Part shown: piece by piece, positions 1-10,790 of the stretch | Position numbering within the stretch: position 1 is the stretch's first letter | Layout of the letters: every line of letters begins with the position of its first letter | Source of the DNA: Lutibaculum sp963816555 | GTDB lineage: Bacteria; Pseudomonadota; Alphaproteobacteria; Rhizobiales; Tepidamorphaceae | DNA length: 64,000 nt | Assembly: GCA_963816555.1 (NCBI GenBank) | Contig: CAWFLD010000003.1 | Coordinates: 1-64,000, forward strand | Reading direction: 5' to 3' | The notes under the pieces: model-generated | Database searches by the model: none | Seen by the model: the letters and a program-made list of their open reading frames with translations, nothing else | What the model was told of the DNA's origin: nothing | Program-made: the position numbers and the translations under genes

Positions 1-352
1 TACGGCGCCTATGGCGCTGAAGCCTCCACGAGGCCCGGTTGCTTGCGCTGGGCGAAGAAAATCCTCTTCCTTTTTGCCTGGCTTCGGCACGCTCGGGCCG
101 AACTCGGTGAGCCAGACCTCGCAATCTTCCAGCGTGAGCTCTTCCGGCGCGAGCGAAGCCTCAAGTGCAGCGCGAACGTAGGTAGTCGAACTTGCGCGAC
201 TGCTCGATGGCTCGGCCAATGCGGAGCCAGCGGGTGATCTGCCCGGCCAAGGCGCTGTTCTGCAGAGTTGCTTCCCGCCGCACCGCTTCCATCAGGTCGT
301 CGTTCAAACTGATGGCTGGGCCGTGGTCATCGCGCCTTGCCTGCAGCCACAA
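1..352 (-). pseudogene. ParD-like antitoxin, frame-broken and cut by the window edge
   Basis: The first about 50 residues contain ISLNDDLMEAVRREA followed by an RWLRIGRAIEQSRKFDY stretch, which fits the ParD-like antitoxin family (ribbon-helix-helix N-terminus, then a 'GRAIE..FDY' helix). That frame stops at 161-163, but one base over, from about position 182 down to 1, it reads VRAALEASLAPEELTLED, the expected C-terminal half. A single extra base near 182 restores one protein that runs off the edge. No toxin gene is visible. The start is uncertain (TTG at 352 or an internal codon). It may be a real relic or a sequencing artefact; the family call rests on pattern memory only. Confidence 0.5.
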
Positions 353-636
353 AGTGCCGGATCGTCATCAAACGTCGAGGCCGAGGCAGTCTCGGGACCG
401 GTGGGCGCCCGGTCGGTCGGCCAGGTGGCTGTGGCGGAATGCCGGGAGCAGACCTTCGGGGAGAACGGCTCGATTGGTCGCCGTGGGGGCGGCGGGCGCT
501 TGCGGGGCGGGCCATGGGGGACCGGGCCTTGCGCGCCGGTGCTTCTCCTGGCCGACGGCCGGGCTCATGTGCTTCATTCGACGGTCGTCTTGACGATCGT
601 CAACGACATCGGCGCGTTCTCGGCCAATCTGAGGGC

Positions 637-2094
637 ATGATCAGTCAGCCGGACCCGACGCAATTCCAGGGCCGTGTCGTCGCGGTCCGAGGCGCCGTTC
701 TCGACGTCGCCTTCCCGGACGGCCTTCCGCCCATGCGCGCAGCGCTCGGGATCGAGCGGGGCGACGGAGACGTCGTCGTGGCGGAGGTGCAGGCGCATCT
801 CGATCGGCAGACGGTCCGGGCGCTGGCGCTGCACGCGACCTCGGGTCTCGCCCGCGGTGCGGTGGCGGCCGTCCTCGGCGACGCCGTCGAGGTGCCTGTC
901 GGGGAGGCGCTTCTCGGCCGGCTGGTCGACGTCGTCGGCCGCACCGGCGACGGAAAGGGGCCGGTGCCGGCGGACACGCCGCGTCGCCCGATCCACGCGC
1001 CGCCGCCGCCGCTCGCCGAGCAGTCCGGCACGACGAGCCTCTTCAACACCGGCATCAAGGTCATCGACCTCCTGACCCCGCTGGCGCACGGCGGCAAGGC
1101 CGCGATGTTCGGTGGCGCCGGCGTCGGCAAGACCGTGCTGGTGATGGAGCTCATCCATTCCATGGTCGCGGACTACCGGGGGATCTCCGTCTTCGCAGGC
1201 GTCGGCGAGCGGTCGCGGGAAGGCCACGAGATGCTCGTCGAGATGGGCCGGTCCGGCGTGCTCGACCGCACGGTGCTCGTCTACGGCCAGATGAACGAGC
1301 CGCCCGGCGCCCGCTGGCGCGTGCCGCTGACGGCGGTGACGATCGCGGAGCACTTCCGCGACGCGAAGAAGCAGAACGTCCTGCTGCTCATGGACAACGC
1401 GTTCCGCTTCGTTCAGGCGGGCGCGGAGGTGTCGGGCCTGCTCGGCCGCCTGCCATCGCGGGTCGGCTACCAGCCGACGCTCGCCAGCGAGGTGGCCGAG
1501 CTCGAGGAGCGCATCGCCTCGGTGGGCGACGCGGCGATCACCTCCATCCAGGCGGTCTACGTGCCGGCGGACGATTTCACCGATCCGGCCGTGACGACGA
1601 TCGCCGGGCATGTCGATTCGATGATCGTCCTCTCCCGCGCGATGGCCTCGGAGGGGATGTATCCGGCGATCGACCCCGTGGCCTCTTCCTCGGTGCTGCT
1701 CGACGGCATGATCGTCGGCGACGCGCACATGGCGGTGGCCATGCGGGTCCGCGCGACGATCGAACGCTACCGCGAGCTGCAGGACGTGATCGCGCTCCTG
1801 GGCGTCGAGGAGCTCGGCGCCGAGGACCGCCGCATCGTCGGCCGGGCCCGCCGGCTGCAGCGCTTCCTCACGCAGCCCTTCGCGGTGACGGAGGCGTTCA
1901 CCGGGGTTCCGGGCTGCAGCGTTCCCGTGGCCGAGACGATCGCGGGCTGCCGCGCGATCCTCGACGGCGAGTGCGACGGCTGGCAGGAGGGCTCGCTGTA
2001 CATGGTCGGCACGCTGCAGGAGGCGCGCGACAAGGAGGCGGGCACCGCCGCCAAGCTCGGGGCCGACCTCAAGGCCTCGTCGGCGGCGACATGA
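637..2094 (+). CDS. atpD: N-ATPase F1 beta subunit
   Basis: Catalytic beta subunit of an alternative F1Fo ATPase. Visible motifs are the P-loop GGAGVGKT, the GERSREGHE loop carrying the catalytic glutamate, MNEPPGARWRV, and the Walker-B segment LLLMDNAFRF. ATG 637 gives 485 residues, close to the family norm; the frame is open further upstream, but that part is Arg/Gly-rich and unlike any beta N-terminus. It is the first gene of an operon in the order D-C-Q-R-B-E-F-A-G, the hallmark of N-ATPases, which are usually second copies beside a standard H+ enzyme. It overlaps atpC by 4 bases (ATGA). Confidence 0.95.
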   Translation: MISQPDPTQFQGRVVAVRGAVLDVAFPDGLPPMRAALGIERGDGDVVVAEVQAHLDRQTVRALALHATSGLARGAVAAVLGDAVEVPVGEALLGRLVDVVGRTGDGKGPVPADTPRRPIHAPPPPLAEQSGTTSLFNTGIKVIDLLTPLAHGGKAAMFGGAGVGKTVLVMELIHSMVADYRGISVFAGVGERSREGHEMLVEMGRSGVLDRTVLVYGQMNEPPGARWRVPLTAVTIAEHFRDAKKQNVLLLMDNAFRFVQAGAEVSGLLGRLPSRVGYQPTLASEVAELEERIASVGDAAITSIQAVYVPADDFTDPAVTTIAGHVDSMIVLSRAMASEGMYPAIDPVASSSVLLDGMIVGDAHMAVAMRVRATIERYRELQDVIALLGVEELGAEDRRIVGRARRLQRFLTQPFAVTEAFTGVPGCSVPVAETIAGCRAILDGECDGWQEGSLYMVGTLQEARDKEAGTAAKLGADLKASSAAT

Positions 2095-2543
2095 GCGGGC
2101 TCCTGCACCTGACGATCTCGACCCCGGCGCGCGTCCTCGTGTCGAGCGTGCCCTGCGTCTCGGTTCGCGCCGAGGACGAGACCGGCGGCTTCGGCCTGTT
2201 GCCGGGGCACGCGGACTTCCTGACGGTGCTGCCGGCTTCCGTCGTGAGCTGGAAGGGCAGGGACGGCAGCGGCGGCGCCTGCGCGCTCTCGGGCGGCATG
2301 CTCACGGTCGTGGACGGCGAGGTGGTCTCGATCGCCTGCCGGCGAGGCGTCACGGGCGACAGCGTGGCGGCGCTGCCGGTCGACGTCCTGCGGCAGTTCG
2401 AGGCGGAGGACGACGAGGGGCGCCGCGCCCGGGTCGAACAGACCCGCCTCCACGCCGAGGCCGTCCGCCAGCTCATGCGCTACCTCCGCGGGACAGACGG
2501 CGCCTCGGGCAGCCTCGCCCCGCGGCCGGGAGAGCCGTCATGA
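2091..2543 (+). CDS. atpC: N-ATPase F1 epsilon subunit
   Basis: A 150-residue epsilon subunit. The N-terminal beta-sandwich shows the family pattern (LHLTISTPARVLVSS, then GGFGLLPGHADFLTVLP), followed by a helical C-terminus rich in Arg, Glu and Ala. In standard ATP synthases epsilon couples the rotor and restrains ATP hydrolysis. Being second in the operon, directly after atpD, is typical of N-ATPases; ordinary operons carry atpC last. It overlaps both neighbours by 4 bases, implying translational coupling. Confidence 0.92.
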   Translation: MSGLLHLTISTPARVLVSSVPCVSVRAEDETGGFGLLPGHADFLTVLPASVVSWKGRDGSGGACALSGGMLTVVDGEVVSIACRRGVTGDSVAALPVDVLRQFEAEDDEGRRARVEQTRLHAEAVRQLMRYLRGTDGASGSLAPRPGEPS

Positions 2544-2830
2544 GCAGCGATGGCGGTCAGGAGCCCGGCCATCCGCTCGACGCCGCCGCACGACGCGCCG
2601 TCGAGCGCGCGGAGCGAGGGCGGGAGGACCCCGAGCCGTCCCTCGCCCGCCGGCTCGGCCAGATCGGCGTGCTCGGCTGGGCCGTCGTCGTGCCGACCCT
2701 CCTGGGCGTGTTCGTCGGCCGGCTCCTCGACCGGACCTTCGACACCGGCATCTTCTTCACCGCACCGCTCCTGATGATCGGCGCGGGATTCGGCTTCTAT
2801 TCCGCGGTTCGATGGATGCACCGCCAGTGA
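2540..2830 (+). CDS. atpQ: N-ATPase membrane protein AtpQ (AtpI/AtpZ-like)
   Basis: A 96-residue protein with a charged cytoplasmic N-terminus of about 40 residues and two membrane helices (about 45-65 and 70-90) separated by a short GRLLDRTFDTG loop. It resembles AtpI/AtpZ proteins. In N-ATPase operons this third position is AtpQ, proposed to help assemble the c-ring. The assignment combines helix pattern and operon position; there is no catalytic motif to check. It starts in an ATGA overlap with atpC and ends in a GTGA overlap with the next gene. Confidence 0.85.
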   Translation: MSSDGGQEPGHPLDAAARRAVERAERGREDPEPSLARRLGQIGVLGWAVVVPTLLGVFVGRLLDRTFDTGIFFTAPLLMIGAGFGFYSAVRWMHRQ

Positions 2831-3117
2831 CCGGCTTCATGAGCGTCGCACCTGCATTCCCCCTCGCGCCCGTCGCGATCGCCCTCTGCGCCGGCGTCGC
2901 CTTCGCCTGCCTCTGGCTCGCGATGCTGAGATCGAGCGTCGAGGCCCTGGCCGACGGGCGTCCGGCGCGTGCCGTCGCCGCGGGGATCGTCCGTCTCGTC
3001 GTCGCCGGCGGCCTCTTCCTCGCCCTCGTGCAGTTCGGCGCGGCCCCCGTTGTCGCGGCTCTCGGAACCTTCGTCCTCGCCTCGCGGATGGCCCTGAAGA
3101 GGGTGTCCGGCGCATGA
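2827..3117 (+). CDS. atpR: N-ATPase membrane protein AtpR
   Basis: About 96 residues with three predicted membrane helices and a short polar loop (VEALADGRPARA) between the first two; arginines flank and enter the second helix. By position (fourth, between atpQ and atpB) and topology this is AtpR, found only in N-ATPase operons and proposed to interact with the c-ring. I chose GTG 2827 because it overlaps the atpQ stop as GTGA, like other junctions here; ATG 2812 or ATG 2839 are alternatives. It overlaps atpB by 4 bases. Confidence 0.82.
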   Translation: MTGFMSVAPAFPLAPVAIALCAGVAFACLWLAMLRSSVEALADGRPARAVAAGIVRLVVAGGLFLALVQFGAAPVVAALGTFVLASRMALKRVSGA

Positions 3118-3815
3118 GCGAATCCCCGCTCGTTCTCGAGCCGCTCTTCCGGCTCGGCGTCGTCCCGATCACGGCGCCCGTCGTGGTGACGCTCGTCCTC
3201 GTCGCGCTGCTGGCGGGCCTCTCATGGCTCGCGACGCGGAACCTGCGCCTGCGCCCCTCGCGCACGCAGGCGGCGCTGGAGATGTTCGTCGAGGCGCTGA
3301 CGGCCCAGATCCGCGAGACGATGCAGGGCGAGCCGCGCCCCTATCTCGCTCTCGTCGGCACGATCTTCACCTACGTGCTGGCAGCGAACTGGACGTCGCT
3401 CGTGCCGGGGATCGAGCCGCCGACGGCGCATCTCGAGACGGACGCGGCACTGGCGCTGATCGTCCTCGCGGCGACGGTGCTCTACGGCGTCAGGGCCCGG
3501 GGCATGGCCGGCTATCTCGGGACGTTCGCGCAGCCGAGCTGGGTCATGATCCCGCTCAATGTCGTCGAGCAGATAACCCGTACCTTCTCGCTGCTCGTGC
3601 GCCTGTTCGGCAACGTGATGAGCGGCGTCTTCGTCGTCGGGATCGTGCTGTCACTCGCGGGGCTGCTCGTGCCGATCCCGCTGATGGCGCTCGAGCTGCT
3701 GACGGGGGCGGTACAGGCCTACATCTTCGCGGTGCTCGCCACTGTCTTCATCGGCGCGGCCGTTTCCGGAGAGGCTGGTCCTCCTCGGGAAGAAAAACGG
3801 AAGGAGTCCAAATGA
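3114..3815 (+). CDS. atpB: N-ATPase Fo subunit a
   Basis: A 233-residue multi-pass stator subunit forming the ion half-channels. The key helix reads RTFSLLVRLFGNVMSG, holding the conserved channel arginine (equivalent of E. coli Arg210) in RLFGN; the final helix GAVQAYIFAVLATVFIG is also standard. The C-terminus ends in a short charged tail. ATGA overlaps on both sides couple it to atpR and atpE, and its last codons include the Shine-Dalgarno of atpE. Confidence 0.94.
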   Translation: MSESPLVLEPLFRLGVVPITAPVVVTLVLVALLAGLSWLATRNLRLRPSRTQAALEMFVEALTAQIRETMQGEPRPYLALVGTIFTYVLAANWTSLVPGIEPPTAHLETDAALALIVLAATVLYGVRARGMAGYLGTFAQPSWVMIPLNVVEQITRTFSLLVRLFGNVMSGVFVVGIVLSLAGLLVPIPLMALELLTGAVQAYIFAVLATVFIGAAVSGEAGPPREEKRKESK

Positions 3816-4057
3816 ACCTGATCGAAATCGTCTCGATTGCCGCAGCCGCCATCGCCGTTTCCTTCGGTGCCATCGGCCCGGCGCTGGCGGAGGGAAGGGC
3901 GGTGGCCGCCGCGATGGACGCCATCGCCCGGCAGCCCGAAGCCTCGGGTACCATCTCGCGCACCCTGTTCGTCGGTCTCGCGATGATCGAGACCATGGCG
4001 ATCTACTGCCTCGTCGTCGCGCTTCTCGTGCTGTTCGCCAACCCGTTCGCACAGTAG
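3812..4057 (+). CDS. atpE: N-ATPase Fo subunit c with Na+-type ligands
   Basis: An 81-residue two-helix hairpin (conserved loop RQPEA). Aligned by eye with the Na+ ring of Ilyobacter tartaricus, the ligand positions Gln32, Glu65, Ser66 and Tyr70 correspond to Glu27, Glu60, Thr61 and Tyr65 here. This is the extended set reported for N-ATPases (a second glutamate replacing Gln32), which predicts Na+ rather than H+ transport. AAGGAG at 3801-3806 lies 5 bases before the ATG, the strongest ribosome-binding site in the operon, as expected for a subunit needed in many copies. Confidence 0.95.
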   Translation: MNLIEIVSIAAAAIAVSFGAIGPALAEGRAVAAAMDAIARQPEASGTISRTLFVGLAMIETMAIYCLVVALLVLFANPFAQ

Positions 4058-4066
4058 CAGGCGACA

Positions 4067-4802
4067 ATGCAGGTCGACTGGTGGACGCTCGCCTTCCAGA
4101 CGGTCAACGTGCTCGTCCTCGTCTGGCTCCTGGGCCGCTTCCTGTTCCGGCCGGTCGCCGACATGGTGGCGCGGCGTCAGGCGGAGGTGGACGGCATGAT
4201 CGCCGATGCGGAGGCCGCGAGGAACGGTGCCGATGCCGCGAGGGCTGCAGCGGAGGCGGAGGCGCGGACGGCCGCAGTCCGCCGAGGCGAGCTCATGAAG
4301 GCTGCCGAAGCGGAGGCGCAGGCTCACAAGGAAGCCCTTCTCGACGAGGCGCGCGAGGCGGCGTCGGCGCTTCGGGCTTCGGCCGAAGAGGAGCTGAAGC
4401 GGGCGCGGGAGCAGGCCGAGCAGGACGCAGGGAGCCGGGCGAGGCTGTTGTCGGTCGACATCGCCGCGAAGCTGATGGAGCGGCTGCCGGACGAGACGCG
4501 CATCTCTCCCTTCGTGCCGGGCCTCGCCAGGGGCATCGAGGCGCTGGCGCAGGCCGACCGCGAGGCGCTCGAGGCGCAGGCCGGCCGGGGCCCGCTGCCG
4601 GTCCTGGTGCCGCGCGAGCCGACCGGCGACGAGATGGAGGCCTGCGAGGCGGCCCTCGCGCCCGTGCTCGGCGCCGGCATCAAGCTGAAGGCCGAGGTCG
4701 AGCCGGCGCTCCTGGCGGGGCTCGAGATCCGGGGCGACGGGGCCGTGGTGCGCAACAGCCTGCGCGCCGACCTGGAGACGATCGCAAGCGAGCTGGCACG
4801 GC

Positions 4803-4810
<8 letters not shown>
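4067..4810 (+). CDS. atpF: N-ATPase Fo subunit b, long form with delta-like tail
   Basis: A 247-residue b subunit, longer than the usual about 160. One N-terminal helix (VLVLVWLLGRFLFRPV), a long Ala/Glu/Arg coiled coil to about residue 140, then a C-terminal domain. The last about 40 residues (PALLAGLEIRGDG then VVRNSLRADLETIASEL) resemble the end of the F1 delta subunit (AGV-IR-GD--I--S-R--LE-L). The operon has no delta gene, so b may supply that contact itself. ATG 4067 follows the atpE stop by 9 bases and the gene overlaps atpA by 8. Confidence 0.9.
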
Positions 4811-6337
<1,527 letters not shown>

Positions 6338-6341
<4 letters not shown>

Positions 6342-7183
6342 CGGAGAGGCTGCGCGACGTAGAGCGACGGATCGGCACCGTGCATCAGCTCTCGGGGGTC
6401 GTCGCCGCGATGCGCGGCATTGCGGCCTCCCGCGTGCGCGAGGCCAACGCGCAGCTCTCGGGCATCCTTGCCTATGCCGGAACTGCGGGCGCGGCGATCG
6501 GAGAGGCGCTGGCGCTGCTCGGACCCGAGGACGCGCTTCCCCCCGCCGCGGGCACGGCGGCGGAACTGGTGATCGCCGTCACCGCGGAGCAAGGCTTCGC
6601 CGGAGCGTTCAGCGAGGCCGTCCTCGCGCGCGTCGCCGCGCGGGCGGCCGCCGGCGACGTCCGCCTCCTGCTCGTCGGCGACAGGGGGGCGATGCTGGCG
6701 GAGCAGCGTGGCCTCGTGCCCGACTGGACGCTTCCCATGGTCGTCCATGCCGGCCAGGTCGCGGCGCTGGCGGAGCGGATCGCGGATCGGCTCTTTCGGC
6801 TGGTCTCGGCAGGCGGGATCTCGCACGTGCATCTCGTGCATGCCGTGCCCGCACGCGAGGCGGCCAACGTGCCGCGGGAGCATACGGTCCTGCCGTTCGA
6901 CTACGCCCGCTTTCCGGCTGCGACCGGCGCACGAAGACCGCTCGTGCACCTGTCGCCGGTCACGCTCGCGGCACGGCTCGCGGACGAATACGTCTTCGCC
7001 GAGATCTGCGAAGCGCTGACCCTGTCGCTCGCCGCCGAGAACGAGGCGCGGGTTGCAGCGATGACGGAGGCGACCGGCAACGTCCAGGACATGCTCGACC
7101 GGCTCACGGCCAGGCAGCGCCAGTTGCGGCAGGAGCAGATCACCGAGGAGATCATAGAGCTCGCCGCAGGCCGGAGCCGGTAG
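6338..7183 (+). CDS. atpG: N-ATPase F1 gamma subunit
   Basis: A 281-residue central-stalk subunit. The N-terminal helix (VVAAMRGIAASRVREA), the GFAGAFSEAV loop (normally G-CGAFN), and the C-terminal helix (ENEARVAAMTEATGNVQ, ending QEQITEEIIELAAG) match gamma, though more divergent than in H+ enzymes, as is usual for N-ATPases. The start is GTG 6338 in a GTGA overlap with atpA. It is the last gene of the operon; about 108 bases of non-coding DNA separate it from a convergent regulator, with no clear terminator. Confidence 0.92.
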
Positions 7184-7291
7184 GCGTCTCCGCCGCCGCC
7201 GTCCCCGTCGAGCGGCATGCCGCAGCCACAGGAGCGGGCCTCGGACGGGCCCGATCTGCGACCGTCGTCGGGATCCGTCGGGCGGAGGTCC

Positions 7292-8317
7292 TTAGAGCTG
7301 GAATTTCTCGCGATACTGGTTCGGCGTCACCCCGAACCGGTGCAGGAAGTTCCGTCGCATGACGGCGGCCGATCCGAACCCGCATCGCACGGCCACGGTC
7401 TTCAGCGAGAGGTCCGTGTCCTCGAGCATCCGGCACGCGGCGCGGGCGCGCTCGGCCGCGACGAACTCCGCGGGCGTGCGGCCGGTCTCCTCGCGGAACG
7501 CCCGTGCGAAGTTGCGCTCGCTCATCGCCGCGCGCCGGGCGAGCTCGGCCACGCGCAGGTCGCCGTCCAGGTTGTCGAGGCACCATTGCTGTATCCGCTG
7601 GACCGGCGAGACGGCCGAGAACTGGGCCTTGAGGCGCGTCGAGAACTGCTCCTGGCCTCCCGACCGCTTGAGGAACGTCACCAGGCTTCGGGCGACCTCG
7701 AGGGCGACGGCCCGGCCGAAATCCTCTTCCAGCAGCGCCAGGCCGAGGTCGATGCCGGCCGTGATGCCGGCACTCGTGTAGAGGGGGCCGTCGCGCACGA
7801 AGATCGGGTCGACCTCCACGCGCGCCTTCGGGAAGCGCCTCGCCAGATCGTCCACGAACAGCCAGTGGGTCGTCACCCTCCTGCCGTCGATCAGGCCCGC
7901 TGCGCCGAGCGCGAACGTGCCGGTGCAGATCGAGCCGTATCGCCGCGCCCGGGGGCATTCCCGGCGCAGAAAGTCGGTGATGGGCTCCACGGTCGCCATC
8001 TCCACGTTGAACCCGCCCGACACGAGAAGCGTGTCGATCGGCCGGCTCACCTCCGCGATGGTCGTGGTCGGCAGGAAGGTGATGCCGATCTGGGTCTCGA
8101 TCGGATCCGCCGTCGCCGCGACCGTCTCGACGGCGTAGCAGGCCTGCTTCCGCATGAAGTTGCACAGGCCGAAGACCTGCAGCGGCCCGGCGACGTCGAG
8201 GGGGGCTATGCCGGGATAGATCAGCATCGCGACGCGCCGGGTCTCGTCGGCAGGCACCCGCTCGGCACGTAGCTGCCGACCCGACGACCGATGATCCGTT
8301 GTCCCGCCCCCGATCAT
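7292..8317 (-). CDS. GlxA-family regulator: DJ-1/PfpI domain plus AraC HTH
   Basis: A transcription regulator of about 341 residues. The N-terminal domain is DJ-1/PfpI-like (VAMLIYPGIAPLDVAGP, then SICTGTFALGAAGLIDG and TTHW), with the cysteine at the usual nucleophile-elbow position; such domains probably sense a small molecule. The C-terminus is an AraC-type double HTH ending RRNFLHRFGVTPNQYRE. ATG 8317 is preceded by a GGAAAGG stretch; the frame is open upstream but not family-like. GlxA proteins often control amino-acid or quaternary-amine catabolism. The next gene, an EamA exporter on the same strand just upstream, may be functionally linked. Confidence 0.88.
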   Translation of the reverse strand: MIGGGTTDHRSSGRQLRAERVPADETRRVAMLIYPGIAPLDVAGPLQVFGLCNFMRKQACYAVETVAATADPIETQIGITFLPTTTIAEVSRPIDTLLVSGGFNVEMATVEPITDFLRRECPRARRYGSICTGTFALGAAGLIDGRRVTTHWLFVDDLARRFPKARVEVDPIFVRDGPLYTSAGITAGIDLGLALLEEDFGRAVALEVARSLVTFLKRSGGQEQFSTRLKAQFSAVSPVQRIQQWCLDNLDGDLRVAELARRAAMSERNFARAFREETGRTPAEFVAAERARAACRMLEDTDLSLKTVAVRCGFGSAAVMRRNFLHRFGVTPNQYREKFQL

Positions 8318-8387
8318 GACCCGCCTGCCTTTCCGGAAGTCAGTGCGTGCAACCGAGTTTACCGATCGATCGGAGCAAGGGAACGCA

Positions 8388-9446
8388 CTATCGGCAGAGG
8401 GCCGCAGGGGGACGACGACGGTCCGGCGTCGCAGGCGCCCGGAGCGGAGCGGGATCGCCGGCCTTTGCGTCATCGTGCGGTCCCACGCACGCGATGCCGA
8501 CCACGATCAGGGCGAGCGTGCCCCAGTCGAGGGGTGACAGCTCCTCGCCGAGAAGCAGCGCGCTCCAGATCAGGCCTGCGAAGGCGGTCGCGTAGCCGTT
8601 CTGGCCGGCGAAGACGGCGCCGTGCGACCGGATCAGGATCAGGAGCAGGAAGGTCGCCGCCACCGAGAGGGCCGCGCTCGCCCCCAGGAACGCGAACGGC
8701 GTGATCATCGATGCGACGGATTCCGCCGGCGAGATCGTGCCGAACACCAGGACGACGGGCAGGAGCACGAGGCTGGCGAAGCCCATCATGTAGCCCATGA
8801 AGCACAGCGGCTCGACGCGCGTGGGCCGCCACCGCGCGATGAGCGCGTCCTCGAGGGCGAAGCCGAGCGGCACGCCGAGCGCGGCGAGCATCCAGATCCA
8901 GTGGCTTCCGGTCGCGCCGTCCCAGCGCGACAGCACCATGACGGCGGTGCCGGCAAGGCCGGCCAGCAGGCCGAAGAGGCGGCGCCCGCGCGCCTTCTCC
9001 AGCCGGACGGCCGCGGCGATGCCGAACACGATGAGCCCCTCCGTGACGATGAGGACCGAGAGCGGTGCGGCCTCGACGTGGGCCGCCACCAGGAACATCA
9101 GCGTCTCGGTCATGGCCCCGGAGAGGACGCCGTACACGGCGAAGAAGCAGAGGGCGGACCGGTGCGGCAGCGTCAGCCGGCCGCGCATGGCGGCCGCACC
9201 CAGACAGAAGACGGCGCCGATGGCGTTGACCCAGAAGGCGGCGCCGGCCGGGTCGACGCCGGACAGCGAGGTGACGCGCATGAGCGGCACCTGCAGTCCG
9301 CACACCAGGCCGAGCAGGCCGAGCAGGGCGCCGCCGGTCCACACGGGGCGCTGGCCCAGCGACGAGCCGAGACGGCGCAGGCCTCCGGTTCCTCCCCCGT
9401 TTCCCCTCCTCGTCGCGTCGCAGTCGACTTCAGCGATGCTCAACAT
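8388..9446 (-). CDS. EamA/DMT-family transporter
   Basis: A 352-residue integral membrane protein with about ten hydrophobic helices in two EamA-like halves (about 40-175 and 190-325). The second half ends in GYATAFAGLIWSALLLGEELSP, typical of drug/metabolite exporters. The C-terminal 30 residues are Arg/Pro-rich and probably cytoplasmic. Substrate unknown. It is transcribed in the same direction as, and 70 bases upstream of, the GlxA-type regulator. ATG 9446 is the only start that keeps the first helix. Confidence 0.85.
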   Translation of the reverse strand: MLSIAEVDCDATRRGNGGGTGGLRRLGSSLGQRPVWTGGALLGLLGLVCGLQVPLMRVTSLSGVDPAGAAFWVNAIGAVFCLGAAAMRGRLTLPHRSALCFFAVYGVLSGAMTETLMFLVAAHVEAAPLSVLIVTEGLIVFGIAAAVRLEKARGRRLFGLLAGLAGTAVMVLSRWDGATGSHWIWMLAALGVPLGFALEDALIARWRPTRVEPLCFMGYMMGFASLVLLPVVLVFGTISPAESVASMITPFAFLGASAALSVAATFLLLILIRSHGAVFAGQNGYATAFAGLIWSALLLGEELSPLDWGTLALIVVGIACVGPHDDAKAGDPAPLRAPATPDRRRPPAALCR

Positions 9447-9981
9447 GCGGTCCTCCCACTGGCAGTCGCTGCCCGGCTGGGGTCGCTTGTCCCGTTCACC
9501 TGGCGAGGTGTCGGTAGCCTTCGTTTCGGTGGCTGGCGGCCTTCCTCGTCGAGCACGTCGTTCGTTTGCGAAGGCCGCAGAGCCTGCGGCCGCTCACGAG
9601 GAAAGCAGCCGTCGGTCATGACGCCGTGAGAGGGGCGCATGCGGCAGCGATAAATCGAACGCCGGCAGTCCTTTGACGCTGGGGCAGGCCAGAGGTCCCG
9701 GATCGTCCGCGGCAGGGCCGCAGACGTGCGGCCGGGCGGCGCCTGAGGCAGGAAGACGTGGCAGAATTCGACCGCAATTTGTCCGCAAAAGAACCGTCAA
9801 AACGGCCTGCCGGAAGATCTCAACCGGTATAGTTGCGGGTGGCGGAGACGCCGCGCGGCCCGTCCGAGCATCCGGCCGGGGCGCGCCGGCATCCCGGACG
9901 CTAAGGGCGGCCGGCCATGCGCTTCATGCTCGCGCGGCCGCTGCGGGACCGGGTGCGCAACGAAACTCGGGGTGGCTCGAC
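9447..9981. other. Non-coding gap with nested inverted repeats
   Basis: No gene is supported here. The segment separates the leftward EamA gene from the rightward SARP-type gene and should hold both promoters. It contains a short perfect hairpin at 9573-9591 (arms GGCCGCAG and CTGCGGCC, loop AGC). This is nested inside a second perfect 8-base inverted repeat, TTCCTCGT at 9542-9549 and ACGAGGAA at 9596-9603. Open frames in this gap are Arg-rich and look like noise. The stretch at 9770-9840 is less G+C-rich than its surroundings and is the best place for a promoter. Confidence 0.4.
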
Positions 9982-10790
9982 ATGACGAACACGCCGGTGC
10001 TTCTTCTACTCGGACTGAGGCTTCTCAGGGGGCGCGACGGGGAGGAAACGGAGCTGACGGCCAGGCGCGCCTGGGCGCTTCTCTGCTATCTCGCGTGCCA
10101 TCCGGACCGGCCCCTGCCGCGCGACGAGCTGGCCGCCCTCTTCTGGCAGAACAGCGCGCCGGAGCAGGCGCGGGCGAGCCTCCGGCAGGAGCTCTCCGTG
10201 CTGCGCCGCGCGCTCTCGGCCGCCGGCTGGGACCCGATCGAGGCCAACAAGGAGACGATCTGCTTTTCCGCCGGCGACGCGTTCGTCGACGTCACGGCGC
10301 TCGCGCAGGCCGCGGCAGGATCGGCCGACCCGCTCGCCGCGCTGCGCCTCTACCGGGGCGAGTTCGCCCGCGGCCTCGCCCTGTCCTCGGAGGAATTCAC
10401 GGACTGGCTGGAGGCCGAGAGGCGTCGCCAGAAGGAGACGGCGATCGCCCTCGGCCTGCGCGTCGTCGCCTCGGGGGATGCCGCCGCGGCCGAGGAGGCG
10501 GCGGGGCTCGTCCTGGCGATCGACCCGACCAACGAGCCCGCCTTCCGCGCGCGGATGGAGGCACTGACGGCGAGCGGGCGGCGCACGGAGGCGCTGCGCG
10601 CCTTCGCCGACTTCAGCGCACTGCTGAAGAGCGACCTCGACGCGGAGCCGTCAGGGGAGACGGTCGCGCTGATGCGGGCGATCCGCGAAAGCGCCGCGCC
10701 GGCGGCGCCTGAGCCGGCGCCGGCAGCCATCCCGGCGCCGGTCGCGCCGACGGCTGCCGCCGACGCAAGGGGCCCTTCGCCCGTCCGTGC
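9982..10790 (+). CDS. SARP-like regulator domain (winged helix plus BTAD), N-terminal part of a probable receptor
   Basis: From ATG 9982: an OmpR-like winged helix (residues about 1-90, with ARRAWALLCYLACHPDRPLP and the recognition region EQARASLRQELSVLRRAL), then a bacterial transcriptional activator domain to about residue 235 (FTDWLEAERRRQKE ... ALRAFADFSALL). This is the SARP/DnrI layout. It continues into an Ala/Pro linker (about 240-265). There the family-like sequence ends, and reading resumes one base over as the next feature. The combined length with one +1 correction is 682 residues. The same frame stays open for another 1 kb by chance because of high G+C. Confidence 0.8.

Noticed and set aside
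574..1728. A 384-residue minus-strand frame opposite atpD
   Set aside because: Arg/His/Asp-rich antisense shadow of a strongly conserved gene on the plus strand.
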